DNA from: Leptospira ellinghausenii
GTDB taxonomy: Bacteria; Spirochaetota; Leptospiria; Leptospirales; Leptospiraceae
NCBI RefSeq assembly: GCF_003114815.1
Contig: NZ_BFAZ01000009.1
Coordinates: 1,426,001 to 1,490,000, forward strand
Length of the DNA stretch: 64,000 nt
Direction: 5' to 3'
The position numbers and the translations under genes are program-made. The notes beneath the pieces were generated by a model. It ran no database searches. It had not been told where the DNA came from and worked only from the letters and a program-made list of their open reading frames with translations. Below, piece after piece: positions 52,673 through 62,016 of this stretch (position 1 is its first letter; the number at the start of each line of letters is the position of its first letter).

Positions 52673-53479
52673 ATGAAACTGTTCCTTTCCATATTAACAA
52701 TGATGTTTGCATTCCAGTGTAGTTCACTACCGACTTCTGAACTGCCAGTCAAATCAACTGTCACTTTGAGTCCGCTAGAATATAAATTGGATGGCAAGAC
52801 ATACGAAGGGTTTATGGCTGTTGATTCAAGTATCACTGGCAAACGACCTGGAATTCTCGTGATTCACGAGTGGTGGGGGGTCAATGAGTATCCAAAACAA
52901 AGAGCAAAACAATTAGCAGATTTAGGTTATGTTGCTTTTGTTATGGACGTATATGGAAAAGGGATTCTCGCGAAAGACCATGTGGAAGCGGGAAAACTAT
53001 CAAGTGCAAATGGTGATCCAAAAGTTCTCCTTAAAAAAATCTATAAAGCAATCGAAATTTTAAAATCAAATCCAAATGTTGATTCTACTAAAATTGGCGC
53101 GATTGGATATTGTTTTGGTGGAGGAGGTGTCATTGAACTTGCATTAGATGGTGCTGATCTTAAAGGTGGAGTTGTTTCTTTTCATGGGATGTTAGGAAGC
53201 AAAAATTTAGCAACTGGTGTTAAAAAAATTAAAAGTAAAGTTTTAGTTCACCATGGAGCGGATGATCCTTTTATACCTAAAAATGTTGTAGAAACGTTTG
53301 TAAAAACAATTACCGAAGCAAAAGCTCCAGTAACGTTTGTTTCACATCCAGGTGCGGTACATGGTTTCACTCGACCAGGTGCTGAAAAACATGGATTACC
53401 TGGCCTAGCTTATAACGAAAAAGCAGATTATGCTTCTTTCGAAAGTATGAAAGACTTTTTCGCAAAAAACTTTAAATAA
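52673..53479 (+). CDS. Dienelactone-hydrolase-like lipoprotein
   Basis: A 268-residue exported alpha/beta hydrolase. The signal ends MFAFQC, a lipobox-like motif (Cys16). VIHEWWGVNEYPKQRA is the usual DLH start; the nucleophile Cys is in GAIGYCFGGGGVI, the Asp in HHGADDPFIP and the His in HPGAVHGFTRPG. The Cys-Asp-His triad matches dienelactone hydrolases, but lipid-anchored periplasmic placement suggests another ester substrate. AAAAGGAG precedes the ATG. The last 52 bases overlap the convergent RND gene. Confidence 0.88.
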   Translation: MKLFLSILTMMFAFQCSSLPTSELPVKSTVTLSPLEYKLDGKTYEGFMAVDSSITGKRPGILVIHEWWGVNEYPKQRAKQLADLGYVAFVMDVYGKGILAKDHVEAGKLSSANGDPKVLLKKIYKAIEILKSNPNVDSTKIGAIGYCFGGGGVIELALDGADLKGGVVSFHGMLGSKNLATGVKKIKSKVLVHHGADDPFIPKNVVETFVKTITEAKAPVTFVSHPGAVHGFTRPGAEKHGLPGLAYNEKADYASFESMKDFFAKNFK

Positions 53480-56400
53480 ACAATCGGTAAAACGAAAAGG
53501 GTTAATCCACTCGCAGTGATTAGCCCTCCTATCACTACTGTTGCCAAAGGTCTTTGTACTTCGGCACCTGGTGAGGTACTAATTGCCATTGGAATAAATC
53601 CAATGGAAGCAAGTAGCGCTGTTGTCAGAACCGGACGAAGCCTAGAGATCGCTGCTTCTTTAATAGCATCTTCCAATTTTTTACCATGATGCCCAAGTGA
53701 TTTGATAAAACTAATTAACACTAAACCATTTAGGACTGCGATACCAAATAGAGCTATGAATCCAACACCAGCAGAGATACTGAATGGTAGATTTCTTAAA
53801 TACAATGCCAAAATTCCACCAGTAATGGCGAACGGAACATTGAGAAAAATGATAAACGCTGACATTACTTCGCTAAACGCAAAGTATAAAATTAAAAATA
53901 TAATCAATAGTGTGATTGGAACCACAACTAACAAAGTATTGGTTGCCGATTCAAATTTTTCAAATTCTCCACCTAAAATAAAATGATAACCCGCAGGAAA
54001 TTTTATTTTATCAGCTAATACATTTTTTACTTTTCCTACCGTTGAAACCATATCACTCCCTCTGATATTAAATTGCACTAATGCGTAACGGTTTTGGTTT
54101 TGATGGTAAATTTGAACTGGTCCATCTTCAATCTTAATATCTGCCAATTCATGGAATGGAGCAAATTGATTCTGTCCGACATTTACAGGAATGTTTTTAA
54201 TTTGTTCAGGATCAGATTTGATATCTGTTTTCACTACAATATCAAATCGTTTCATACCTTCATAAACGATCCCAGCTGGTACACCAGATGAAAATGATTC
54301 AGTGATGCGATTGATATCTGTAATACTTAAGTTGTATCGAGCCAATTTTTCTCGGTTGGGTTTTATCCTGAGATACTCCAAACCATATAATTGTTCGATC
54401 CTTAAATCCGCCACACCTTCGATGTTTTTAATATTGGATGAGATATCTTCTGCGATCGATTTTAGTTTTACCAAATCATCACCAAAAACCTTAATTCCAA
54501 CATCTGCTCGAATCCCAGCCATGATTTCATTATTTCTCATTTCAATAGGTTGTGATAAACCATAAGCAACTTGTGGTGAAACTTGTTGGATGATCTTCTC
54601 TAACTTGTTTTCAATATCTGCTTTTGATTGTTTCCATTCGGATCTTGGTTTCATGTCCAAATACATATCCGTTTTTTCGACCCCCATTGGTTCGATCGCA
54701 AGTTCAGGAGAACCAGTCCTTGATACAATTTCTGTAATTTCAGGAATCCCTTTTAGGATTGCAGATTCAATTTTTGTAGATGAAGCTAATGATTCAGTTA
54801 ATGTAGTGGAGGGGTATCGACTAATCTCGATGAGTAGGTTTCCTTCATCAAGTTTAGGTAAAAATTCTCCGCCTAATCGAAAGAAGAGAAAAATTGAGAC
54901 AATAAAAATAATGATCGTAGAATACATGACTTTATTTGTATCTTTAAAGCAATATTCAAGTTTCGGAATATACCAGTTTTGAATTTTTTGGAAAAAGGCA
55001 GTTTTTGAGTCTTCTTTAATGTCTGAATGTAAAAAGAAGGATGCTAAAACTGGTATAATTGTGAGTGTAAGGATAAAGGAACCAATCAATGCAAATAATA
55101 CTGTAGTTGCCATTGGTATAAACATTTTACCTTCTGTACCACTGAGTGTAAGAATAGGTATATAAACGATTCCAATGATAATTTCACCGTAAATTGTTGC
55201 TTTCCTAACTTCAATGGTTGCTTCAAGAATTGTATCCTTTTTTTCGATTGGTGTTAACGATCTTTTTAGTTCCTTTACTTTTAATCCTAATCTTCTATGT
55301 GAGTTTTCAATTAGAATGACTGCACCATCGACAATTAATCCAAAATCAATTGCCCCCATAGACATTAAGTTGGCAGGTAAATCCCTTACGAACATTAAGG
55401 AAATCGCAATGAGCATCGCCAGTGGAATGACGGAGGCGATAACGAGTCCAGATCGAAAGTCACCTATCATTAAAAACAATATAATGATAACAAGTAGTGC
55501 TCCTTCCGAAAGATTCCAGACAATTGTTTTTAATGTGTTAGATACCATGATGGAACGATCATAATACGGTTTTATTTTCATCCCTGTTGGTAATGTTTTT
55601 TCAATTTGAGTTATTTTTTCTTTTACAGATTTTGTTACTTCTAAGGAATTTTCTCCGAGTAACATCAAAGTTACGGCACCCACTACCTCGGATTTTCCAG
55701 AAGAAGTAGCTGCACCTTTTCGTAATCGTGGGCCTTCGACAATCTTTGCAACGGTATTCAAATAGATGGGAAAACCATCTTTCATTTTACCGATTTGTAT
55801 TTTTTCAAAATCTGCGATTGTTTTTAAAAGCCCATCACTCCCAATGATAAGTTGTTCATTTGATTTTTCAATATAACCACTACCCGTTGATAGGTTATTT
55901 GTTTGGATTGCAGTGATAATTTGGTTGAAAGAAATTCCCAAAGAAGCTGCTTTAAATGAATCAACTATGACTTGGTATTGTTTTGTTTTGCCTCCAAAAC
56001 TATTCACTTCCACGATACCTGGAACTGTCTTTAAGGCGGGATTGATATACCAATTTAAATAGGTTGTTAACTCCATTTGACTATGGAATTGGCTTTCGAT
56101 TGTAAATTGAAATACTTCTCCTAATCCTGTTGTAATGGGTCCTATTACTGGTTTACCATAAATAGCTGGAATGTTTTCAGATGCTTCAGTTAGTTTTTCA
56201 CTAACCAATTGCCTACTTTTCCATAAGTCTGTTCCATCTGCAAAAACTGCGGTTACCAAAGAAAATCCGTATCTAGAAACAGATCGAACTTCTGTTAAGT
56301 TTGGAATTCCAGTGATTGCACGTTCCACAGGTAAGGTAATGTATTGTTCGATTTCTAGAGTAGATAAAGAAGGAGATGTTGTAATGATTTGAACTTGCAC

Positions 56401-56538
56401 ATTTGTTATATCAGGAACAGCATCGACTTTTAAATGTTTTAGTGAAAAAAAACCACCAAATACTAGTAAGATGGTACATAGGATGATTAAAAGGCGATTT
56501 TGAAGTGAAAAAGATACAATTTTAGTTAAAAATTCCAT
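53428..56538 (-). CDS. czcA: Heavy-metal-efflux RND transporter, CzcA type
   Basis: About 1036 residues, twelve membrane helices and two large periplasmic loops. TM4 reads AIDFGLIVDGAVILIENSHRR: the DFG...DGA...EN acidic triad is the CzcA (Zn/Co/Cd) pattern rather than CusA (Cu/Ag), which lacks the first Asp. It pumps divalent cations out through the adaptor and TolC partner encoded upstream. ATG 56538 follows GGAGGTG at good spacing and lies one base after the adaptor stop. Its 3' end overlaps the hydrolase gene by 52 bases. Confidence 0.9.
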   Translation of the reverse strand: MEFLTKIVSFSLQNRLLIILCTILLVFGGFFSLKHLKVDAVPDITNVQVQIITTSPSLSTLEIEQYITLPVERAITGIPNLTEVRSVSRYGFSLVTAVFADGTDLWKSRQLVSEKLTEASENIPAIYGKPVIGPITTGLGEVFQFTIESQFHSQMELTTYLNWYINPALKTVPGIVEVNSFGGKTKQYQVIVDSFKAASLGISFNQIITAIQTNNLSTGSGYIEKSNEQLIIGSDGLLKTIADFEKIQIGKMKDGFPIYLNTVAKIVEGPRLRKGAATSSGKSEVVGAVTLMLLGENSLEVTKSVKEKITQIEKTLPTGMKIKPYYDRSIMVSNTLKTIVWNLSEGALLVIIILFLMIGDFRSGLVIASVIPLAMLIAISLMFVRDLPANLMSMGAIDFGLIVDGAVILIENSHRRLGLKVKELKRSLTPIEKKDTILEATIEVRKATIYGEIIIGIVYIPILTLSGTEGKMFIPMATTVLFALIGSFILTLTIIPVLASFFLHSDIKEDSKTAFFQKIQNWYIPKLEYCFKDTNKVMYSTIIIFIVSIFLFFRLGGEFLPKLDEGNLLIEISRYPSTTLTESLASSTKIESAILKGIPEITEIVSRTGSPELAIEPMGVEKTDMYLDMKPRSEWKQSKADIENKLEKIIQQVSPQVAYGLSQPIEMRNNEIMAGIRADVGIKVFGDDLVKLKSIAEDISSNIKNIEGVADLRIEQLYGLEYLRIKPNREKLARYNLSITDINRITESFSSGVPAGIVYEGMKRFDIVVKTDIKSDPEQIKNIPVNVGQNQFAPFHELADIKIEDGPVQIYHQNQNRYALVQFNIRGSDMVSTVGKVKNVLADKIKFPAGYHFILGGEFEKFESATNTLLVVVPITLLIIFLILYFAFSEVMSAFIIFLNVPFAITGGILALYLRNLPFSISAGVGFIALFGIAVLNGLVLISFIKSLGHHGKKLEDAIKEAAISRLRPVLTTALLASIGFIPMAISTSPGAEVQRPLATVVIGGLITASGLTLFVLPIVYLKFFAKKSFILSKEA

Positions 56539-56539
56539 A

Positions 56540-57682
56540 TCATTCACCTCCTCCAAATGTATCTTTGAACAAAATTGCTTTTAATTCAAAGGCACCATTT
56601 GTGACGACCTTGTCTCCTTCTTTGAGTCCAGAGATTACTTCGACCATTTTGTCATTTGTACTACCGGTTGAAACTTCTAGCCATTGGTAAGTTTCCGGTT
56701 TGTTTTCTATAAAAACATATTTAGAATCTTGGTACGATTGAATTGCAGTTTCGGGAATTTGAATTCCTGTCCTTTCGTTCACACTTAGGATTGCCCTTCC
56801 AAACAATCCAATTTTTGCTTTTTTGTTTTGGTTTTTGAAAACTACACGTGCATGAACTGTTCGAGATTCGGGATCTACTTTTTCACCAATGTGTTCTAAT
56901 TTTCCATAAAAGTTTAATTCAGGATAAGCATTCAAAATAACATCTGCCGGTATCCCTTCTGATAAATATTTTAAATCATTTTCATATATTTTTGCTTGGA
57001 ACCAAAGATTGGTAAGATTGGCAATGGTGGTTAGAATCTGATTTCCTGCCACAATAGAACCTGGAACTGCATTTCTTGATAAAGCTAGTCCAGACCTTGG
57101 TGCATAAACAAGGTATTGTCCTGTGGAACTATTATCGATGTTTAAGCCGTTCGCACGTAGATTTTCTTCAGCTGAATTTTTCTCTGATTCAATCACTCGT
57201 AAATTTGCTTCCGCATCAATTTGTTCTTGTTTAGCAGCTAAATTCATTTTTACGAGTGAACTAATTCTTGTTAAGTTTTGTTCGGCTGCATTGTATTTAG
57301 ATTTTGCAACGAGATAAGTAGATCTAAGTTTTGCAAGTTCTGGAGAATCAATGGTTGCTAGTTTTTGTCCTTTTTGAATGGTATCACCTTCAACAAAATA
57401 CACACTTGTGACTCTACCAGAAATTCTGGCGGGAACATCCATTATGTCATCTGGGACTGCTTCTGTTTCTCCTATCAGTTCTATATTTGAGTGAATTTTT
57501 TTTAGAGAAACTAATTCGACTTCAATCGAAATTGCATCTCGTTGTTCCTTTGTTAAATGAAGAAAATTTTTGTTTGTGGTAATTTCTGGAACAATTGTTT
57601 TGTTACGACTGCTTTGCCAAAAATAGATAACACCGATTAAAATAAGGATAGAAAAAATGATGAGTTTAAAATTAATTTTCAT
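56540..57682 (-). CDS. czcB: RND efflux periplasmic adaptor (CzcB-like)
   Basis: A 380-residue membrane-fusion protein with an N-terminal membrane anchor (about 7-24). The biotinyl-lipoyl and hairpin regions include VPARISGRVTSVYFVEGDTI, KGQKLATIDSPELA, and a coiled coil from about 115 to 165. The beta-barrel part has WFQAKIYENDLKYL and the C-terminus GLKEGDKVVTNGAFELK. It joins the inner-membrane pump to the outer-membrane channel. No His-rich metal-binding N-terminus. ATG 57682 overlaps the TolC-like stop. Confidence 0.9.
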   Translation of the reverse strand: MKINFKLIIFSILILIGVIYFWQSSRNKTIVPEITTNKNFLHLTKEQRDAISIEVELVSLKKIHSNIELIGETEAVPDDIMDVPARISGRVTSVYFVEGDTIQKGQKLATIDSPELAKLRSTYLVAKSKYNAAEQNLTRISSLVKMNLAAKQEQIDAEANLRVIESEKNSAEENLRANGLNIDNSSTGQYLVYAPRSGLALSRNAVPGSIVAGNQILTTIANLTNLWFQAKIYENDLKYLSEGIPADVILNAYPELNFYGKLEHIGEKVDPESRTVHARVVFKNQNKKAKIGLFGRAILSVNERTGIQIPETAIQSYQDSKYVFIENKPETYQWLEVSTGSTNDKMVEVISGLKEGDKVVTNGAFELKAILFKDTFGGGE

Positions 57683-59010
57683 GGTCGAACTTCCATTGAA
57701 TTTGTTGGTAATCCAAGCACTCGTATCAACTCAAGTTGCGATACTTCGTATTCTGATTTGGTGCTTAGATAATTTAGTTTAGTTTGTAATAAGATTCTTT
57801 GTTGGTTGATTGCATCGATAATTTTTATTTTACCGAATCTGATGGCTTCTTGTAGATTATTTAGATCGGATTCCGCTCTTTCTAGTTTGTTTTCATCATA
57901 AAGTTTTACTTCATCGGTGAGTGTGATAAAATTTGTAAGCGCAAACAATACTTCTTGTTTGATATTTCTAGATACAGATTCTTTCAATTCTTTTGAGCTA
58001 TCGATTTTGGAAGAAGAGATGATCGATTCGCCCTCATAATCTCTCCAGACGATCAGAGGAATCGTTAACATCCCGCCTACGACTCGTTCATTAAAGCCAT
58101 CGTTTTGTGCAAAAGCACCCAAACTCACATTTGGAATTTTTTGTTTTCTAACTTCGTTATGTCGGAGTAACGCTAGTTCGATTTCTTTTTCCGTAAGAAA
58201 AATTTCTGGTCTATATTGGTATGCTATTTTCACCAACTCAGATTTATCTTTAGGTAAATCGTTAGGTAGTTTCCACTGGAATGCATTTAATTGCGTTAAC
58301 TCAAATGGAAAACCAAGCAAAACTTCTAATTCAGACTTTGCATTTTCGTATTGCCTTTGTGAAAAATTCCAAATTTTGAAAATACGGATTTCTTCTGCTT
58401 CAGATAAGGATTCATCAATTCCAGGTGAAAGTCCTTCGTTGATTCTAGCTTTGGAAACTTTTTTAAGTTCTTTTACCAAATTTAAACTATACAAACTGTT
58501 TTCCTTTTCCAAAAAAAGGTATCGAAATCGTGTTAGTTTTTTTAATGCTTCAAATTCTAAAAGTCGTTTAACGGATTCTAGTCGATATACTTGTGCTCTA
58601 AATTCTTCATCGGCGATTTTAATGGCAATTTCTCTTTTCCCATTGGTGTAAATTTCCTGATTTACCATAACTTGAAAGTTATTGGCCGTAGAAAGAGTGG
58701 ATCCTGTGATTGGTCCCGCTGTGTCTCCCTTTCTATTGGCCACATAACCAGAAAAAGTTGGATTTGATGGAAAATAATAGGAGGCGATTTTTTTCCTTCC
58801 GGAAATTTCCTTCAGTTTAATTTCCTCGATTCGAAAATCAGGATGGCGATTGACGATACAAATACTCAATTCTAACATTGAGTTTTGATTTTGACATGAA
58901 TTCCCAAGACTTTCTTGGGATTCGATTTTTGAATTAAAAATTGTAGACATCAATAGAAATATTGAAAGCCAATTCAATTTAATATTCTTTATAATTGAAG
59001 AATAAAACAT
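57679..59010 (-). CDS. czcC: TolC-family outer-membrane efflux protein (CzcC-like)
   Basis: A 443-residue outer-membrane channel protein with signal peptide and two TolC-type repeats; helical hairpins contain QYENAKSELEVLLGFPF and the second-repeat ERAESDLNNLQEAIRFGKIKIIDAI. The strand SNPTFSGYVANRKG is part of the barrel. ATG 59010, with GGGAGG just upstream, starts the signal peptide. Stops over the adaptor start (ATGA). Completes the tripartite efflux pump. Confidence 0.88.
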   Translation of the reverse strand: MFYSSIIKNIKLNWLSIFLLMSTIFNSKIESQESLGNSCQNQNSMLELSICIVNRHPDFRIEEIKLKEISGRKKIASYYFPSNPTFSGYVANRKGDTAGPITGSTLSTANNFQVMVNQEIYTNGKREIAIKIADEEFRAQVYRLESVKRLLEFEALKKLTRFRYLFLEKENSLYSLNLVKELKKVSKARINEGLSPGIDESLSEAEEIRIFKIWNFSQRQYENAKSELEVLLGFPFELTQLNAFQWKLPNDLPKDKSELVKIAYQYRPEIFLTEKEIELALLRHNEVRKQKIPNVSLGAFAQNDGFNERVVGGMLTIPLIVWRDYEGESIISSSKIDSSKELKESVSRNIKQEVLFALTNFITLTDEVKLYDENKLERAESDLNNLQEAIRFGKIKIIDAINQQRILLQTKLNYLSTKSEYEVSQLELIRVLGLPTNSMEVRP

Positions 59011-59056
59011 GGAACCTCCCACGTAGATAACGCAAGTAAACGGATGTGCGAAAGAA

Positions 59057-59452
59057 CTAGGTTATCTGTTGTCTTGGAGGTCTGAAAAGATAAGATAGAG
59101 TAGAAAAATTGGGAATAGGAAATTCATTCAGTTCAAAATATACTTTATGTAGATTGATTAGAATATATGAAAGATATAGATTTGAAGTGATAGAAACTAT
59201 AGAATTACAAGGGCAAGAAAAACAAACATGTTCGGAATGTTCTGCATCATCGCCAAGATCGTGACCCGGATCGATGCCAAGCGTATGGTCTAAAAAAGCG
59301 TAGGGACACCCACTTTCAGGAGTACCTAAAGATCCACAATTCACCTCATTGTCGACAATCCTTTGGTACATAAAATTGGCTGAAAACACCAATACAAAAC
59401 AAAATAGAAAACTTTGTTTGAGTGCGTTTTTTTGCCAACCGAAGAGTTTCAT
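59057..59452 (-). CDS. Cys/His-rich small protein heading the czc operon
   Basis: A 131-residue protein with an N-terminal hydrophobic segment (about 12-28), a middle region rich in Cys, His and Asp (GSLGTPESGCP, DPGHDLGDDAEHSEHVC and CPC) and a second hydrophobic segment, ending FRPPRQQ. The plan and tail match the 34.5-kb protein at the head of the MbnPH-type cluster. Similar small proteins precede metal RND operons in other bacteria and may bind the ion in the periplasm. 46 bp before the TolC-like gene. Family name not certain. Confidence 0.68.
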   Translation of the reverse strand: MKLFGWQKNALKQSFLFCFVLVFSANFMYQRIVDNEVNCGSLGTPESGCPYAFLDHTLGIDPGHDLGDDAEHSEHVCFSCPCNSIVSITSNLYLSYILINLHKVYFELNEFPIPNFSTLSYLFRPPRQQIT

Positions 59453-59456
59453 ACAA

Positions 59457-60545
59457 TTATTGAAAGTTTGGAATCTCCTTTGCAGTTTGCAATAACTTAT
59501 CTACGATTTCAGGGACACAAAGTGGTGAGACGTGACTCGAATCTGTATACAAACGACAATTGGTATTCCCTCTATTCAGAGATATACGACGAATATTTTT
59601 GGAATTTTTCTCAATTAATTGTTCGGAAATCGAATCGAATAAATTTCCGCCGGTGATCGATTTTCTACGTTCCTTATAATAGGGATGTACTTGTGGTTCC
59701 CAGATAACGGTGGGAATGTTATTTTCTTCAGCAAGATCAATAATTCTTTTAAAAAATCCAACTTCAGTCTCTGAAATCAAGAAGTTGTTAAGCAATAATT
59801 GTTCTTGAGATTTACTGTAATTTACAATTCGTTCTTCATATTCTTTTGGAGTAAAATTATCGATTTCAATTCCCGTATTATTAGGGTTAAATGGTCTTTT
59901 TTTATTTAAGTAGGAAGAAAGTGCAATGAAATATGTATCATCCGCTGCTCTTTCCCCTTTTATTAAATTTGAAATTCCTTGGATAGGACGTATGTGATAA
60001 TTATAAGAGACAAATAACAATCTACTTAATACATCTAATTTATATTTAGCATTAAATACAGGGAAAATATCAATTAATTCTCGCTCTGTTAACATTAACT
60101 CTTTCCACTTCGTTTTGTAAGAGTAAACATTATTCTCGTTTAACATTTCTTCTGAGAATTCTATAAATAATAAATTTGGTTTAAATCCACCATCTACCAT
60201 TGATTTAAGTAAAAGGTAGTATAAAAAATATTCAGAAGCTTTTAGAGCAAGTCGTGTTTCAAAATAGATTGGTTTATTGTAAGTACTTTTGTTTACAGGA
60301 ATATTTTCCCATTCATGGAATATATCTGATCGGGAGGATCCAGTAACTACTGTTACATTAAATTTTTCGGATTGTAACCGCTTATTTTCTTCCCAAACTT
60401 TCGGAAATCCAACGAGAATATTTTGTCCAGATTTATAAGGTCTTCTAGCAGCTTCACGGAAATCAGGGATACAGGCAATCTTATCAACAGTGAAAATAAA
60501 AAGTATTAAAAGTAATGGATAAAAGTAAATTTTCTTTAGTGTCAT
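59457..60545 (-). CDS. DUF1574-like SGNH-type protein, MBOAT partner
   Basis: A 362-residue protein with an N-terminal membrane anchor (about 6-24). TGSSRSDIFHEW (about 69-80) looks like the SGNH-type first block with the serine nucleophile, and DSSHVSPLC near 342 the last block with His. This is the pattern of DUF1574/AlgX-like proteins that transfer acyl groups to envelope glycans with an MBOAT protein. The MBOAT gene ends eight bases upstream. Target glycan unknown. The next gene downstream, four bases on, starts the metal operon. Confidence 0.78.
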   Translation of the reverse strand: MTLKKIYFYPLLLILFIFTVDKIACIPDFREAARRPYKSGQNILVGFPKVWEENKRLQSEKFNVTVVTGSSRSDIFHEWENIPVNKSTYNKPIYFETRLALKASEYFLYYLLLKSMVDGGFKPNLLFIEFSEEMLNENNVYSYKTKWKELMLTERELIDIFPVFNAKYKLDVLSRLLFVSYNYHIRPIQGISNLIKGERAADDTYFIALSSYLNKKRPFNPNNTGIEIDNFTPKEYEERIVNYSKSQEQLLLNNFLISETEVGFFKRIIDLAEENNIPTVIWEPQVHPYYKERRKSITGGNLFDSISEQLIEKNSKNIRRISLNRGNTNCRLYTDSSHVSPLCVPEIVDKLLQTAKEIPNFQ

Positions 60546-60553
60546 ATTTAATC

Positions 60554-61924
60554 TCAGAATTGGAAATAGATAAAGGTTTCAGTAGCGGCTTCAATCTTTA
60601 CTAAAGCAAAATAAACTAGAATAGTACAGAATGGTATCAACCAAACTATATAAGGATCTAATTTATCTTTAAAATAATTTTTATATTCAACGAATTGTAT
60701 TACATAACTACCAATCATAAGTCCCCAAAAATCGGGTTTATAAATAATTTTTCCTTTAAGATTGATAACGGAAGACCAAAAAGTTGATATTTTTTCTAGA
60801 GTATCGATTCTGAAAAATGTAGCTAGAACTGAAAAGATTGTAAAAATCCAAATAACAGCCATGACTTTTTTTAACGGTGTCATATTGCTTCTATTAGGTT
60901 TACCAAAAGCAAACCTTTCGATGGATAGAAAAATTCCGTGGAAAAAACCCCAAAGAAAAAAGGTGTAAGTATTTCCATGCCACAAACCTGACAATGACAT
61001 CACAATGATTGTGTTTATATTATATCTCAATTCTGTAACGCGGTTTCCTCCCAATGGTATGTAGAGGTAATCTCTGATCCATGTTGAAAGTGTATAATGC
61101 CATCGGCTCCATAACTCAGCAAAACTAACGGATAAAAACGGGGATCGGAAATTTTCAGGAATTTCATATCCTAACAAAAATGCAGATCCTCTTGCTAAGT
61201 CTGTGTATCCTGAAAAATCACCATAAACTTGGAATGAAAAGGCAAACGTTGATAAAAAAATTGATACCCCATCATATTCTCCTGGATTGGCATAAACAGG
61301 ATTGATCAATTTTGCGATTTGATCCGCGATGAGTACTTTTTTGATAAGACCTGATAGTATATGAAAGATCCCACGTTGAACAAAATCTAAAGTAAGTTTT
61401 GCGTGGTCGATTTGGTCATAAAAATCGTCATGGCGCATGATGGGTCCGGCAATCAGTTGCGGGAAAAATAGAATAAATAATAAAAAATTAATGAAAGGTG
61501 ATTCTGTAAATTTACCTCTCCAAGCATCAACGAGGTAAGCAATCATTTGAAATGTATAGAAACTGATTGCTAAAGGTAAAACAAATTCTGATAAGGATTG
61601 GAAAAAGGGAATTGTTAATTCCCCTTCCGACATTAGATATTTTAAATAGGTTAATATATATTTAAAAAAACATAAATTTAATAAATTTATGGATACTCCA
61701 ATGATAAGGAAAATTTTCCTCTTTGTTTTTAGAATTCCAATCACACAAAGGTGGGTGATAATGATAAAAAGTACGAAGTGTATTAAAAACGAACCACTCC
61801 AATATCCATAAAATAATAATGAAAAAACGATTAGGATATATTTGCGAAACCGAGAAGGTGAAATCCAATAAGTGATATAACAAGCTATAAAGAAAAAGAA
61901 ATAATCAATCGAATTGAACAGCAT
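60554..61924 (-). CDS. MBOAT-family membrane O-acyltransferase
   Basis: A 456-residue polytopic protein with about ten helices. LPLAISFYTFQMIAYLVDAW, GPIMRHDDFYDQ and the catalytic-His block SLSGLWHGNTYTFFLWG mark the AlgI/DltB-like MBOAT family. It moves acyl groups across the inner membrane to an acceptor, with the downstream SGNH-type protein finishing the transfer. Acceptor is not inferable; leptospiral LPS or another surface glycan is a guess. Divergent from the acetoacetyl-CoA synthetase gene. Confidence 0.88.
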   Translation of the reverse strand: MLFNSIDYFFFFIACYITYWISPSRFRKYILIVFSLLFYGYWSGSFLIHFVLFIIITHLCVIGILKTKRKIFLIIGVSINLLNLCFFKYILTYLKYLMSEGELTIPFFQSLSEFVLPLAISFYTFQMIAYLVDAWRGKFTESPFINFLLFILFFPQLIAGPIMRHDDFYDQIDHAKLTLDFVQRGIFHILSGLIKKVLIADQIAKLINPVYANPGEYDGVSIFLSTFAFSFQVYGDFSGYTDLARGSAFLLGYEIPENFRSPFLSVSFAELWSRWHYTLSTWIRDYLYIPLGGNRVTELRYNINTIIVMSLSGLWHGNTYTFFLWGFFHGIFLSIERFAFGKPNRSNMTPLKKVMAVIWIFTIFSVLATFFRIDTLEKISTFWSSVINLKGKIIYKPDFWGLMIGSYVIQFVEYKNYFKDKLDPYIVWLIPFCTILVYFALVKIEAATETFIYFQF

Positions 61925-62016
61925 TTTCCCTAGAATTTCTCGAATATTTTTTTCTACTACTCATTTATGGAACATACTTGCCTTAATATTGAAATTGGAC
62001 AAGATCAGTTCTCAAG

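Noticed and set aside
53428..56538. CusA-type copper/silver pump
   Set aside because: The TM4 triad has both aspartates and the glutamate (DFG, VDGA, EN) as in CzcA; CusA lacks the first acidic residue.
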